Translations under genes and position numbers: made by a program | Source of the DNA: Bacillota bacterium | GTDB taxonomy: Bacteria; Bacillota; Clostridia; Christensenellales; SZUA-584 | Assembly (NCBI GenBank): GCA_023408075.1 | Contig: JAEYKW010000027.1 | Span: 124,001 to 188,000, forward strand | DNA: 64,000 nt | Direction of reading: 5' to 3' | The notes under the pieces: model-generated | The model's input: only the letters and a program-made list of their open reading frames with translations | Databases searched by the model: none | Told to the model about the DNA's origin: nothing | Part shown: positions 1 to 7,472 of the stretch, piece by piece | Numbering within the stretch: the stretch's first letter is position 1 | How the letters are laid out: every line of letters starts with the position of its first letter

Positions 1-2
1 TT

Positions 3-164
3 GTATTAAAAAAGAATGAAACAGAAATAAACTTTTATTCTGGTCCATTAGAATTTAAAGATAGCGAATATTCGATATTAGATATGGTTGCGAGTACATT
101 AGATGGTGGGGCAGATGCGATAAAAAAGAGGTGGAAAAGATATGATAAAACAAGTGGTGTATAA
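3..164 (+). CDS. C-terminal end of a hypothetical protein (cut by window edge)
   Basis: An open frame enters from the left edge (first complete codon at 3) and runs 53 codons to a TAA at 162-164. The visible tail is acidic then basic (SGPLEFKDSEYSILDMV and later IKKRWKRYDK). It overlaps the start of the next gene by 23 nt, which suggests translational coupling in one operon. No family is recognised. The DNA is clearly AT-rich compared with most of the window. Confidence 0.5.
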   Translation, partial: VLKKNETEINFYSGPLEFKDSEYSILDMVASTLDGGADAIKKRWKRYDKTSGV

Positions 165-453
165 TATTGTATTAGTTGGAGATGCAATAAATATTATTAA
201 AGATGAAAAAAATGTAATTACAATAACACTTGATAATAAGGTAATAGACATTAAACAACTATATGATAATATGGAGGTCGAATTAGACGATCAGTATTAT
301 TTCGCTAAGGGGCTAAAAAGATTTGAAAAACCCCAAAATGATGGCGAAAGAATTTTTAACAACACTTTCGATTTTCTAAGTTCATTATTAGTAAGTCTTA
401 ATACAAAACTTAACGAAATTAGAGAACGAAATTGCGCTGAAATTTTTAAATAG
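142..453 (+). CDS. Hypothetical protein, 103 aa, AT-rich
   Basis: Small soluble protein of 103 residues with no signal peptide or membrane segment. It is rich in Ile, Asn and Lys. The N-terminal half looks like beta strands (VYNIVLVGDAINIIKDEKN) and the C-terminal half like a helix (FLSSLLVSLNTKLNEIRER). A GAGG at 128-131 lies about 10 nt before the ATG. It overlaps the preceding partial gene, so the two are probably co-transcribed. A hairpin at 493-522 follows. AT content is well above the later genes, so this edge may be acquired DNA. I do not recognise the family. Confidence 0.6.
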   Translation: MIKQVVYNIVLVGDAINIIKDEKNVITITLDNKVIDIKQLYDNMEVELDDQYYFAKGLKRFEKPQNDGERIFNNTFDFLSSLLVSLNTKLNEIRERNCAEIFK

Positions 454-492
454 TAATATAAAATTGGGAATATAATTAGTTAATAACGCACA

Positions 493-522
493 AAGAACAT
501 CAGCAAAATGTGCGATGTTCTT
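493..522. terminator. Hairpin after the 103-aa gene
   Basis: Nine-base-pair arms (AAGAACATC at 493-501 and GATGTTCTT at 514-522) with a 12-nt loop. There is no proper T-run, so this is a weak terminator at best. It lies between genes that converge. Confidence 0.35.
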
Positions 523-545
523 CAGAAATAATATATAAGCTTTCC

Positions 546-740
546 CTATTTCCCTAAGAAGTTCAGCGCCTCATACACCAGAAACACCGGCCATACAATG
601 GCCTTCAAAAACCCCAGCACACCCATCCAAAAAGTTGTCGAGACAGAAATGTAGTAAATCGCGGCGCCAATAAACCCCAGCCCATAAACCGCGCTGGATT
701 CGACGTGGTTTCTCCTGCATTTCTTTTCATTATCCGACAT
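546..740 (-). CDS. Small membrane protein, 64 aa
   Basis: A 64-residue protein with a short polar N-terminus (MSDNEKKCRRNH) and two hydrophobic stretches, GLGFIGAAIYYISVSTTFW and VLGFLKAIVWPVFLVYEAL. It should be a small integral membrane protein with two spans. Proteins of this shape are common as uncharacterised short membrane proteins in clostridia and Bacteroidetes. It is transcribed alone and leftward. No function can be assigned. Confidence 0.65.
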   Translation of the reverse strand: MSDNEKKCRRNHVESSAVYGLGFIGAAIYYISVSTTFWMGVLGFLKAIVWPVFLVYEALNFLGK

Positions 741-872
741 CGAATTATACCCCCAATTTCATTGTCATTTCAAATCTATGATAACATATGCAAGCAGCAC
801 GATCAATATGCCGCAGTCTGCGCCCCTCAGAGCCATCGAAATCATCCGCCTCTATTGCAATATTTTATTGGA

Positions 873-901
873 TTTACAAAAATGCATTATTCGCATATAA
901 T
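873..901 (+). promoter_or_regulatory. SigA-type promoter for the 1010 gene
   Basis: TTTACA (873-878), 17-nt spacer, TATAAT (896-901): a near-consensus vegetative promoter. Predicted transcription start is near 908, about 100 nt before the next start codon. Confidence 0.65.
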
Positions 902-945
902 AGTAGTAACATATATTTTGAGTGGATCTGATAGAAAAAGAAATC

Positions 946-981
946 AAGCGGAATCTCACTGATATGAGTTTTCGCTTTTTT
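946..981 (+). terminator. Intrinsic terminator inside the leader of the 1010 gene
   Basis: Arms 946-958 (AAGCGGAATCTCA) and 965-977 (TGAGTTTTCGCTT) pair at 12 of 13 positions and are followed by a T-run. It sits between the promoter at 873-901 and the ATG at 1010, so it would stop leader transcripts at about 75 nt unless antiterminated. Confidence 0.6.
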
Positions 982-1009
982 ATTTTTTATCAGAAGAAAG
1001 GGTAGTGTC

Positions 1010-1324
1010 ATGATCCAAAAGAGTGCGAAAAACAGAGGAAAGTATTTTGTTCGGGTGCTGCTAAACAGCGGAACAAGATTAAACCCCATGGGGGATGAGG
1101 AGCTGGCTATATTTTGCCAATGCGGCAGCAGTGAGGAGCCGTCAGTGATCGATGTGGATAAGCATGGTCTTCTTCGATGGGTGAATGACAATCCGACATG
1201 CAAAAGGAACCAGAGCAATGAGCAGTATAAGATTTCCAAGCATGAGGATGCGATGTCTGTTATTTTTCTGACGGATCGTGAAATTGAAGCCTGCCGCACT
1301 GCAAACAGAATTTTTATGTGCTAG
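1010..1324 (+). CDS. Hypothetical protein, 104 aa
   Basis: A 104-residue soluble protein with four cysteines (CQC, a CKRN and a C-terminal C). It contains no motif I can name. The start is supported by AAAGGG about 10 nt upstream and by a consensus promoter at 873-901 on the same strand. An opposite-strand frame across the same bases lacks such signals. An intrinsic terminator lies in the leader, so expression may depend on read-through. It is followed by the promoter of the cold-shock gene. Confidence 0.55.
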   Translation: MIQKSAKNRGKYFVRVLLNSGTRLNPMGDEELAIFCQCGSSEEPSVIDVDKHGLLRWVNDNPTCKRNQSNEQYKISKHEDAMSVIFLTDREIEACRTANRIFMC

Positions 1325-1356
1325 CAGTCATGTGAAAATGCATGGGGCGGTATTTC

Positions 1357-1385
1357 TTGACATGGGGCCTTGATTGTGGTAACAT
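1357..1385 (+). promoter_or_regulatory. Promoter of the cold-shock gene
   Basis: TTGACA (1357-1362), 17-nt spacer, TAACAT (1380-1385). The expected start near 1392 gives a 5' leader of about 118 nt, typical of csp mRNAs. Confidence 0.7.
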
Positions 1386-1415
1386 AAGTTGTATTCTAAA
1401 TGTACCGATTGAGTT

Positions 1416-1465
1416 CACATGTTTTGTAAACCATTGTTTCATTTAAATGGCTTACAAAACATGTG
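1416..1465 (+). promoter_or_regulatory. Long hairpin in the csp leader (putative thermosensor or attenuator)
   Basis: Arms 1416-1434 and 1447-1465 form a 19-bp stem with one mismatch and a 12-nt loop (1435-1446). A U-rich stretch follows (1466-1475). It lies between the csp promoter and the AGGAGG ribosome site. It may stabilise the mRNA, attenuate transcription or act as a temperature-responsive structure. Its role is inferred from position only. Confidence 0.55.
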
Positions 1466-1510
1466 TTTTTATTTTGTACAGGATATAATTAATTTTAGGA
1501 GGTACCAATC

Positions 1511-1723
1511 ATGTATAATGGTACAGTCAAATGGTTTAATGCAGAAAAAGGATTTGGATTTATTTCGCAGGATGGTGGCGGAGAGGACTTTTTCGTTCAC
1601 TTCTCGGCAATCATGACTCAGGGCTATAAATCCCTGAATGAAGGGCAAAGAGTCACCTTTGATACGGAAGCAGATCCGAAGAACAGGAACAGGCTCAGAG
1701 CCGTCAATGTTTTTCTGGCATAG
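1511..1723 (+). CDS. csp: Cold-shock protein (CspA family)
   Basis: A 70-residue cold-shock-domain protein that binds single-stranded RNA/DNA and melts secondary structure, usually as an RNA chaperone in the cold or in stationary phase. Both RNA-binding motifs are present: RNP1 as KGFGFI and RNP2 as FFVHFS, on the usual MYNGTVKWFNAEKG start. The length is that of the family. AGGAGG lies 6 nt before the ATG. It is monocistronic, with its own promoter (1357-1385), a hairpin leader and a strong terminator (1736-1770). Confidence 0.95.
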   Translation: MYNGTVKWFNAEKGFGFISQDGGGEDFFVHFSAIMTQGYKSLNEGQRVTFDTEADPKNRNRLRAVNVFLA

Positions 1724-1735
1724 TTTGCAAAACTG

Positions 1736-1770
1736 AAATGGCCGGTCTGCTTGATGCAGACCGGCCATTT
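1736..1770. terminator. Bidirectional terminator between csp and the CBO0543-like gene
   Basis: Perfect 15-bp stem (1736-1750 with 1756-1770), 5-nt loop, A-run on one side and T-run on the other. It can serve csp on the plus strand and the gene ending at 1781 on the minus strand. Confidence 0.85.
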
Positions 1771-1780
1771 TTGCGTTATC

Positions 1781-2371
1781 CTATTTTCTGTTTTTTATAG
1801 CTGCGCCATAACCTTCTGCGCACAGCTGCTTTTGGTTCTTCATAAACAGCCAATACCCTGCCATGTAGATCGCAAAATAGATCGGCAGCGAGAAATAGTG
1901 CTCCCAACTGGCCTGCTCGTAAAACCCGAGCCAGACGAATATGGGTTCCACAACAAACGCGGCCACCGCGCCGAACACAGCCCCCTTGAGCCATGGATTT
2001 ATTCTCGGAAAAAACTGATAGAACAGCATCGCCGTGACGGGCATGACGGACAGGTCCCACGGCATGTATTCGGGGAAATAAGGCAGCAGCGTGGTGTCGT
2101 AGTTCCATCCGCTCTGCGATACGCCCACCACGTTAAGAATCGTCGCGACCAGCATCGTAAAAAGCCCGGCGTAAAGCAGGCTGTGGGTACGTCTTCTGTC
2201 GCGCACGATGAGCCAGAGAATCCATGGCAGCACAGCCAGACCCAGATCGACCCACCAATGCCAGGTGAACACGATTTTCTGCGCCCATACGCGCTCAAGC
2301 TCATCATGCACCTTGACGTATTGATCGATAATGCGGTCCATATCTTCGAGCAGGCTTTGATCCACGCCCAC
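1781..2371 (-). CDS. CBO0543-like multispanning membrane protein
   Basis: A 196-residue membrane protein. A soluble N-terminal helix of about 28 residues with acidic residues precedes the conserved-looking WHWWVDLGLAVLPWILW. About five further hydrophobic segments follow (LLYAGLFTMLVATILNVVG, PVTAMLFYQFFP, GAVFGAVAAFVVEPIFVWL, YFAIYMAGYWLFM). The arrangement resembles the CBO0543 family of uncharacterised Bacillota membrane proteins. That assignment is from memory of the family's Trp-rich motif and is moderately sure. Transcribed leftward toward the shared terminator. Confidence 0.75.
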   Translation of the reverse strand: MGVDQSLLEDMDRIIDQYVKVHDELERVWAQKIVFTWHWWVDLGLAVLPWILWLIVRDRRRTHSLLYAGLFTMLVATILNVVGVSQSGWNYDTTLLPYFPEYMPWDLSVMPVTAMLFYQFFPRINPWLKGAVFGAVAAFVVEPIFVWLGFYEQASWEHYFSLPIYFAIYMAGYWLFMKNQKQLCAEGYGAAIKNRK

Positions 2372-2547
2372 ACATATCCCCTCTTTTCCGGCGGCTTTAA
2401 TAAAAGTTCAGGTATTTGATAATATGGGCTTTTTGTGATTCGGTTATACTTCACTCGGGGAACAACATTGATTTTCGTTTTTTTGCTGTAAATGAGGAGA
2501 TAAAAAATCTTAAGCGACAAGAAAAGGGGGCCCAAGCGCCGGTATTA

Positions 2548-4188
2548 TCAGGCTTCCAGCATGTTTGCCGTCAGCGCACGGTCCACGCTGAAATAATAGG
2601 CATCTTCGCCGATGAGCTCCGTCACGCCCGCAATATCAAGCCGATTGCGAACCTCCCGGCGCAACCCGCAGATGATCACGCAAACCTGCTCCGACACGCA
2701 TTGTTTGACAACGTCGAGCATCACCTCCGCGCCGGTGGAGTCGATAGCCGATACGCCGCGCATCGAGAATATGATTTTCTCCGAGCTTTTGATATCCGCA
2801 CGCACCTGCTCAAAAAGCTTTTCGGCATTGCCGAAAAACAACGGGCCCGTCATGTAGATCACGGTGGTGCCTGCGTGCTCCTGCTCCACATTTTGCGGGC
2901 AGTTGTGCAGCAGCTCGTTTTTCACTCTCGACGAAGCCACTTCGAGCCTTGAGGAGATCACCACGAAAACAAACGCGGAAACAATAAGGCCGATGATGAT
3001 GGCAATCGTCAGGTCGAACGTCACCGTCGCGGCGAGCGTGATCAGGTATTTCAGTATCGCGCCCCGGTTACGCTTGGCAAACATGTGCCTAATGGCGGGC
3101 CATTCGTTCATGCGCCACGCCGTCACCATCAGCACGCCCGCGAGCGCCGCATACGGGATTCTTGCCATGATGCCGCCGAGTAAAAACATCGACGCGAGCA
3201 GCATGAGGGCGTGAACAATGCCGGTCAGCCGTGTTTGGCTGCCGGATTTAATCGCGACGCTTGTGCGCGCAATCGCCGCCGTCGCGGGTATGCCGCCGAA
3301 AAACGGGATGAGGATGTTGCCGATGCCCTGTGCGAAAAGCTCCTGGTCGGCGTCAAACGTGCCGTTTGGCTTCATTCTTAGGGCGCTGGTGCCGCAAAGC
3401 AGGCTTTCCACCATGCCGAGCGCCGCAATCGACACGGCGGGAGAAATGAAGGACGGCAGGTTGGACAGCTGCAGCGCCGCCATATCAAAACGGACGTCGG
3501 GCAGCAGTGTGGAGGGAATGGCACCGATAGTGCTGACAGGCAATTGAAACAGTGAGCTAATCAGTGTTGCGGCCACGATGCCCACAAGTGACGAGGGGAC
3601 CAATGCGCCGAGCTTTTTGGGCCAGAGCAGCATAATGCCGACGACAATCGCGCCAACCAGCACCGGCTGCCACGCGACAGGGAAGCCGAGCCTCCCGTAT
3701 GACAGCAGCTTTTGTATGACGGTTTCTCCCGTCGAAGCGGTTCCGAAGAAATGGTCGATCTGCCCGAGCGCGATGATCAACGCGATGCCCGACGTGAAAC
3801 CCGTAATTACGGGGCGCGGTATCACCGAGACAAACTTGCCGAGCTTTAACAGGCTCGCGAGCAGCAAAATGACGCCTGCCATGATACTTACGACAAACAC
3901 GCCCTGCAGTGTGTATTTGGATACGATGGGAATAAGCACCGCGGCCATTGCGCCGGTGGGGCCGGATATCTGATAGGACGCGCCGGACAACAGACTGATG
4001 ACGATGCCGGCAATCACTGCGGTAATCAGGCCGGAAGCCGCATCGGCACCGCTGCTGACGCCGAAAGCCAGAGCCAGAGGCAAGGCCACTGCCGCCGCTG
4101 TAAGGCCCGCCATGATATCCTTCGAAAAGCGCTGGGAATTATATCCTTGAAATTCGGATTTTAAAATGTTTTTGTATCGACTAAACAA
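2548..4188 (-). CDS. SulP family inorganic anion transporter with STAS domain
   Basis: A 546-residue SLC26/SulP transporter, expected to move sulfate, bicarbonate or another anion across the cytoplasmic membrane. Residues about 20-415 hold the 10-14 membrane segments, with the conserved N-terminal part (DIMAGLTAAAVALPLALAFG, SGPTGAM). A C-terminal STAS domain (about 440-540) carries the DSTG loop (VSAIDSTGAEVML). The length is normal. The substrate cannot be read from sequence; no carbonic anhydrase or sulfur-assimilation gene is adjacent. It appears monocistronic. Confidence 0.9.
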   Translation of the reverse strand: MFSRYKNILKSEFQGYNSQRFSKDIMAGLTAAAVALPLALAFGVSSGADAASGLITAVIAGIVISLLSGASYQISGPTGAMAAVLIPIVSKYTLQGVFVVSIMAGVILLLASLLKLGKFVSVIPRPVITGFTSGIALIIALGQIDHFFGTASTGETVIQKLLSYGRLGFPVAWQPVLVGAIVVGIMLLWPKKLGALVPSSLVGIVAATLISSLFQLPVSTIGAIPSTLLPDVRFDMAALQLSNLPSFISPAVSIAALGMVESLLCGTSALRMKPNGTFDADQELFAQGIGNILIPFFGGIPATAAIARTSVAIKSGSQTRLTGIVHALMLLASMFLLGGIMARIPYAALAGVLMVTAWRMNEWPAIRHMFAKRNRGAILKYLITLAATVTFDLTIAIIIGLIVSAFVFVVISSRLEVASSRVKNELLHNCPQNVEQEHAGTTVIYMTGPLFFGNAEKLFEQVRADIKSSEKIIFSMRGVSAIDSTGAEVMLDVVKQCVSEQVCVIICGLRREVRNRLDIAGVTELIGEDAYYFSVDRALTANMLEA

Positions 4189-4721
4189 AACTATACGTCC
4201 TACTCTGAGTGCAAAATACGCGCCATTTTATAACACAATCTATCGTTTGTCAATAAAATTTCGACTTCATGTTATTTAACGATTATAAATACTCCGCACC
4301 GTAATACCATCTATGGCATTATTAATTTGATTATTGAAATTTGTGCTATTGTTGGTATTATTGCTTCAATATTCTTCAGTGCGTTCGCTTTTATAAAAAC
4401 AAATAAAATAAACTGTTTGAAGCAAGGTATAGTCCATTTAAATATCTTAACGGTATTATCGGAAATGATTTTTCTGACATGACGGACGAGAGGTGAAAGC
4501 TCAGGCATAAATGAGAAAAGAAGATGTAAATACTATCGGCCTTGACAGGTGCTGCAGGTGCTTTTTTCAATTCTCGTTTGGATGGGATTCGGTTTTATCC
4601 ATGCCTGAAAATGAAGACGAGAAATTGTTTTTATTTCCACGAAACCTGTTTGAATAAATCGAATTTTGTCTATAAAAGCAATGGAGGAAATTTAACATAT
4701 GAAAGGCAGGCGCGTCGCTGT
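4189..4721. other. Intergenic region between the SulP gene and the REC-CheX gene
   Basis: About 530 nt, AT-rich in its first half. An open plus-strand stretch (4234-4482) without a usable ATG encodes a hydrophobic segment (INLIIEICAIVGIIASIFF), possibly the remnant of a small membrane protein. A GGAGG at 4683-4687 precedes an ATG at 4699 that is out of frame with the response-regulator gene. No RNA gene or repeat is recognised. Confidence 0.35.
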
Positions 4722-5585
4722 ATGGAAGAAATCAGAATCGTCATTGTTGATGACTCGTCTTTTTCAATTGCGTTTCTAAGGGATATATTTGAGCGAAACG
4801 GACTGAAAGTGGTGGGCGAAGCTGGGACGCTCGAAGAGGTCAGAGAGGTTATAAAAGAACAAAGGCCAACGCTGGTGACGATGGATATGACATTGCCCGG
4901 TACAGACGGCCTTGAGTGCACACGCGCTGTCCACGATATCGACGAAAATATCAAAGTGATTGTGGTCAGCTCGATGATGGATGAAGAAATCGTCAAAGAA
5001 GCCAGAAAGAACAAGGTGTCTGCCTATATTCAAAAGCCGGTGGATGCCGATGAACTGATGACCACCATCAACAGGGTGATGGCATCGGAAGAGCTTTATC
5101 AGTTCCTTGAATCCGAGTATTTTGTTGTCTTTAAAGAAGCGCTGATGGACAGTCTTAACCGCATGACCAAAACCATCCCCGCATTTGAAAAAGAATTTGA
5201 ATCGTCAAGCGAGTTTGAATCTCAGGGCATGACTGTCATCATCGGTATTATCGGCAAGTTCTCCGGAAGGATGCTGCTTGATCTGCCGACGGAGACGGCT
5301 CAAAGCCTCGTCTCTGCCGTTTTGAAGAGAGAGCCGAAAAACAGGGATGAAGTGACAGCCGTTCTCGGAGAATTTGCAAACATCATTTCCGGCAATGCAT
5401 GCTCATTGCTGAACAGAAAGAAAAAAGAGCTTGGGCTGCGGGTGGCGCCGCCGGCTATGCTGCATGGAGACAGCGTTTTGATATCCGCTCCCAATTTCAC
5501 TACAACCAATGTCATCGCTCAGACGGACTTTGGTACAATCATGCTCAATGTCGGATTTCAAAGGGGTGAGGAAAAGTGGATGTAA
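4722..5585 (+). CDS. Response regulator receiver fused to a CheX/CheC-like phosphatase domain
   Basis: About 287 residues from the ATG at 4722; an in-frame start at 4542 would add about 60 residues unlike the family. Residues 1-120 form a receiver: acidic pair D10/D11, phospho-acceptor D55 in LVTMDMTLPG, SS at the switch position and K in YIQKPVD. Residues about 150-285 form a CheX/CheC-like domain with the phosphatase signature E-x-x-N (GEFANIISGNA). CheX proteins dephosphorylate CheY-P, so the protein may combine a phosphorylation site with a phosphatase fold. No chemoreceptor or CheA gene is in the window. It overlaps the next gene by 10 nt. No strong ribosome site precedes 4722, so the start is uncertain. 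Confidence 0.85.
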   Translation: MEEIRIVIVDDSSFSIAFLRDIFERNGLKVVGEAGTLEEVREVIKEQRPTLVTMDMTLPGTDGLECTRAVHDIDENIKVIVVSSMMDEEIVKEARKNKVSAYIQKPVDADELMTTINRVMASEELYQFLESEYFVVFKEALMDSLNRMTKTIPAFEKEFESSSEFESQGMTVIIGIIGKFSGRMLLDLPTETAQSLVSAVLKREPKNRDEVTAVLGEFANIISGNACSLLNRKKKELGLRVAPPAMLHGDSVLISAPNFTTTNVIAQTDFGTIMLNVGFQRGEEKWM

Positions 5586-6037
5586 AATACGTCAATCCAT
5601 TCTTGGAATCGTTCATGTCTGTAATGCCCCAGCTTGGCTACAGCGATATTCAGAAAGGAAACATCAGCGTTAAGGGTCAGGAGCTTGATAATTCAGGCGT
5701 CAACATCATCATCGGTATTGTGGGCAAGATGAGGGGCAATGTTGTTTACAGCATCAATGCCGAGAGCGCTAAAAAAATCGCGTCAACAATGATGATGGGA
5801 ATGCCGGTTGAGGAACTTGATGAAATGTCGAAAAGCGCACTGTCGGAGCTTGCGAATATGCTGACGGCGAGCGCGGCGACGAACTTTTATAATCTGGGTC
5901 TGCCGATTGACATTTCAACGCCGACGCTGCTACAGGGGGAGAGCATGTCAATCAAGATGAGTTCCAACCAGGTGCTGTGCGTTGAATTGATGGCGGACGA
6001 CAATTTGATCGAAGTCAATATCGCGTTTGAAAAATAA
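5576..6037 (+). CDS. cheX: Chemotaxis protein CheX-type phosphatase
   Basis: A 153-residue single-domain CheX protein. The hallmark helix is present (SALSELANMLTASA, with E-x-x-N), as are the beta strands typical of the fold (GVNIIIGIVGKMRGNVVYSI). CheX removes the phosphoryl group from CheY-type receivers. A GTG start at 5576 lies inside the end of the preceding REC-CheX gene, with AAGGGG about 9 nt upstream. The 10-nt overlap implies coupled translation and a functional pair. A strong terminator follows. There is no flagellar or chemotaxis operon nearby. Confidence 0.88.
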   Translation: MDVKYVNPFLESFMSVMPQLGYSDIQKGNISVKGQELDNSGVNIIIGIVGKMRGNVVYSINAESAKKIASTMMMGMPVEELDEMSKSALSELANMLTASAATNFYNLGLPIDISTPTLLQGESMSIKMSSNQVLCVELMADDNLIEVNIAFEK

Positions 6038-6059
6038 ACGCAGTGAAAAGAAAATAGGC

Positions 6060-6090
6060 AAAAAAGCTCTGGCTAAACCAGAGCTTTTTT
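6060..6090 (+). terminator. Terminator after cheX
   Basis: Perfect 13-bp stem (6060-6072 with 6078-6090), CTAAA loop, ending in TTTTTT. Confidence 0.9.
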
Positions 6091-6436
6091 GTCGAAAGAA
6101 TACCCGGGTATACCGGGGTTCCGAAAGGCCTTGGCTACGAGAAAATACTTCGAGGAGAAGGGAAATGCGCAGCACCGGATCAGGTGTCCAATAGAAGCTG
6201 CCAACATCTCATCGGTCGTCTGCTGGCGACAGTTTCCCCTCAATTAAACGCTGATTAATTCAAAAACCGCTGTCTTGACGGCTGCCTCCGCGCGCCGCTG
6301 TATCGCTGAAATCCGCTCATCAATCCGTCATTACTCAGCTGATCATTGTTTACTTAAAGGGCTTAACCGCATATGAAGAATCCCCGGACGTGCCGGGGAC
6401 CAGTATGATCGGTTATGAAGCCGGTCTTAAAGGGTT
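6091..6436. other. Intergenic region with short palindromes
   Basis: About 345 nt with no convincing gene. It contains the palindrome TACCCGGGTA near 6102 and a GC-rich hairpin at 6381-6399 (TCCCCGG, ACGTG loop, CCGGGGA). The hairpin may serve as a weak terminator for the leftward gene ending at 6437. Confidence 0.4.
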
Positions 6437-7297
6437 TTATATCTGAATCCCAAATACGTTTTTCACGAGAAGGCCGATGCCGAACGAAATGGCCGATACG
6501 CCGAGGCTGATCAGCACCATCTCAAAGAAACGGCGTTTGAACCGTGTGCTCTTGGCAACCGACGTGTAAAAGTTGAAGGCGAGGATAACAAGCACGGCGG
6601 CGGCAAGGCACACGCCAAGGCTCACAAACGGATTCGCGATGAGCAAATACGGCAGTATCAGCACGATGACGGTGAACACATAAGCGGTACCCGTATACAA
6701 GGCGGATTTACCGGCTTCCTTTCGGTCTCCCGTTTCATTGACGGTGGAAAGGTATTCGCTTGCCGCCATGGAAAACGAGGCGCTGATGCCCATAATAAGG
6801 CCGGTGACGGCGATAAGCTGCGTGTTCTGAAACGCGAACGTAAAGCCCGCGAGCGCACCGGTGAGCTCGACAAGCGCGTCGTTAAGGCCGAGCACGATAG
6901 ACCCGAGATAGTTGAGCTTTTCCTCGTTGATCATCGCGATCAGCGCCTGCTCATGCATCTCTTCGTCTTTCACAAACTCTGCCACCTCCGGGTAATCACC
7001 GCTCATCAGCGCGTAGGCTTGCGATGCGTCCGTTTCATTCATCTCGAGCAGCTTGATGCCGAACGTCAGCCCGAGCAGCTTGGAAATCAGAAAGAAAAAG
7101 AATGCGAAAGTGCGCCGCGGCTTCACATCGGTTTTGGTGATGCTCTTAAGCCTGTTGTAATGCTCAAGCTCGTTATCGCTGATGGCCTTGAGCGTCTTCT
7201 TGTTATCCCGGTCTTTAATGGTTTCGCTGAGCTTTTTGTATATGATATATGATGTGATTTCTTTTTTCTGCTCAATCAACAGGGCATTATTCATCAT
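6437..7297 (-). CDS. VIT1/CCC1-family transporter with N-terminal ferritin-like domain
   Basis: A 286-residue protein in two parts. Residues 1-130 form a ferritin/rubrerythrin-like four-helix domain with Glu/His pairs in the expected spacing (DNELEHYNRL and KDEEMHEQALI). Residues about 135-285 form a VIT1/CCC1 membrane domain (GLNDALVELTGALAGFTFA, GISASFSMAASEYLST, then three more spans). VIT1 proteins carry Fe2+ or Mn2+ out of the cytosol, and the ferritin-like part is thought to sense or collect the metal. This fits iron or manganese detoxification in an anaerobe. The start at 7297 agrees with the family N-terminus. Monocistronic. Confidence 0.88.
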   Translation of the reverse strand: MMNNALLIEQKKEITSYIIYKKLSETIKDRDNKKTLKAISDNELEHYNRLKSITKTDVKPRRTFAFFFFLISKLLGLTFGIKLLEMNETDASQAYALMSGDYPEVAEFVKDEEMHEQALIAMINEEKLNYLGSIVLGLNDALVELTGALAGFTFAFQNTQLIAVTGLIMGISASFSMAASEYLSTVNETGDRKEAGKSALYTGTAYVFTVIVLILPYLLIANPFVSLGVCLAAAVLVILAFNFYTSVAKSTRFKRRFFEMVLISLGVSAISFGIGLLVKNVFGIQI

Positions 7298-7409
7298 CGT
7301 TACCTCGCAGCCTTTTGACTTAAGTCAAGTCTATCATGTATTTGATAAAAAACAATCAGAAAAAATCCAAAAAGGATGAAATGAATATGGACCAAAGTTT
7401 GGGAAGTCA

Positions 7410-7418
7410 TGGTATAAT
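7410..7418 (+). promoter_or_regulatory. Extended -10 promoter element for the XRE-cupin gene
   Basis: TGG followed by TATAAT (7413-7418) forms an extended -10 element with no clear -35 box. It lies 55 nt before the ATG at 7473. Confidence 0.5.
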
Positions 7419-7472
7419 GGTAAAAATTCAAGAACGACAAAAATATATTATTTCGCCAAAGGGGGCGTCACA

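Noticed and set aside
874..1299. 141-codon minus-strand frame opposite the 1010 gene
   Set aside because: No ribosome site or promoter. It covers the promoter and terminator of the plus-strand gene and has low-complexity, shadow-like composition.
4311..4508. 65-codon minus-strand frame between SulP and REC-CheX genes
   Set aside because: No family, no ribosome site. The opposite strand encodes a more protein-like hydrophobic stretch, itself without a start codon.
4699..4779. Short frame from the ATG at 4699 behind GGAGG
   Set aside because: Only about 26 codons and out of frame with the REC-CheX gene. It could be a leader peptide, but nothing else supports it.
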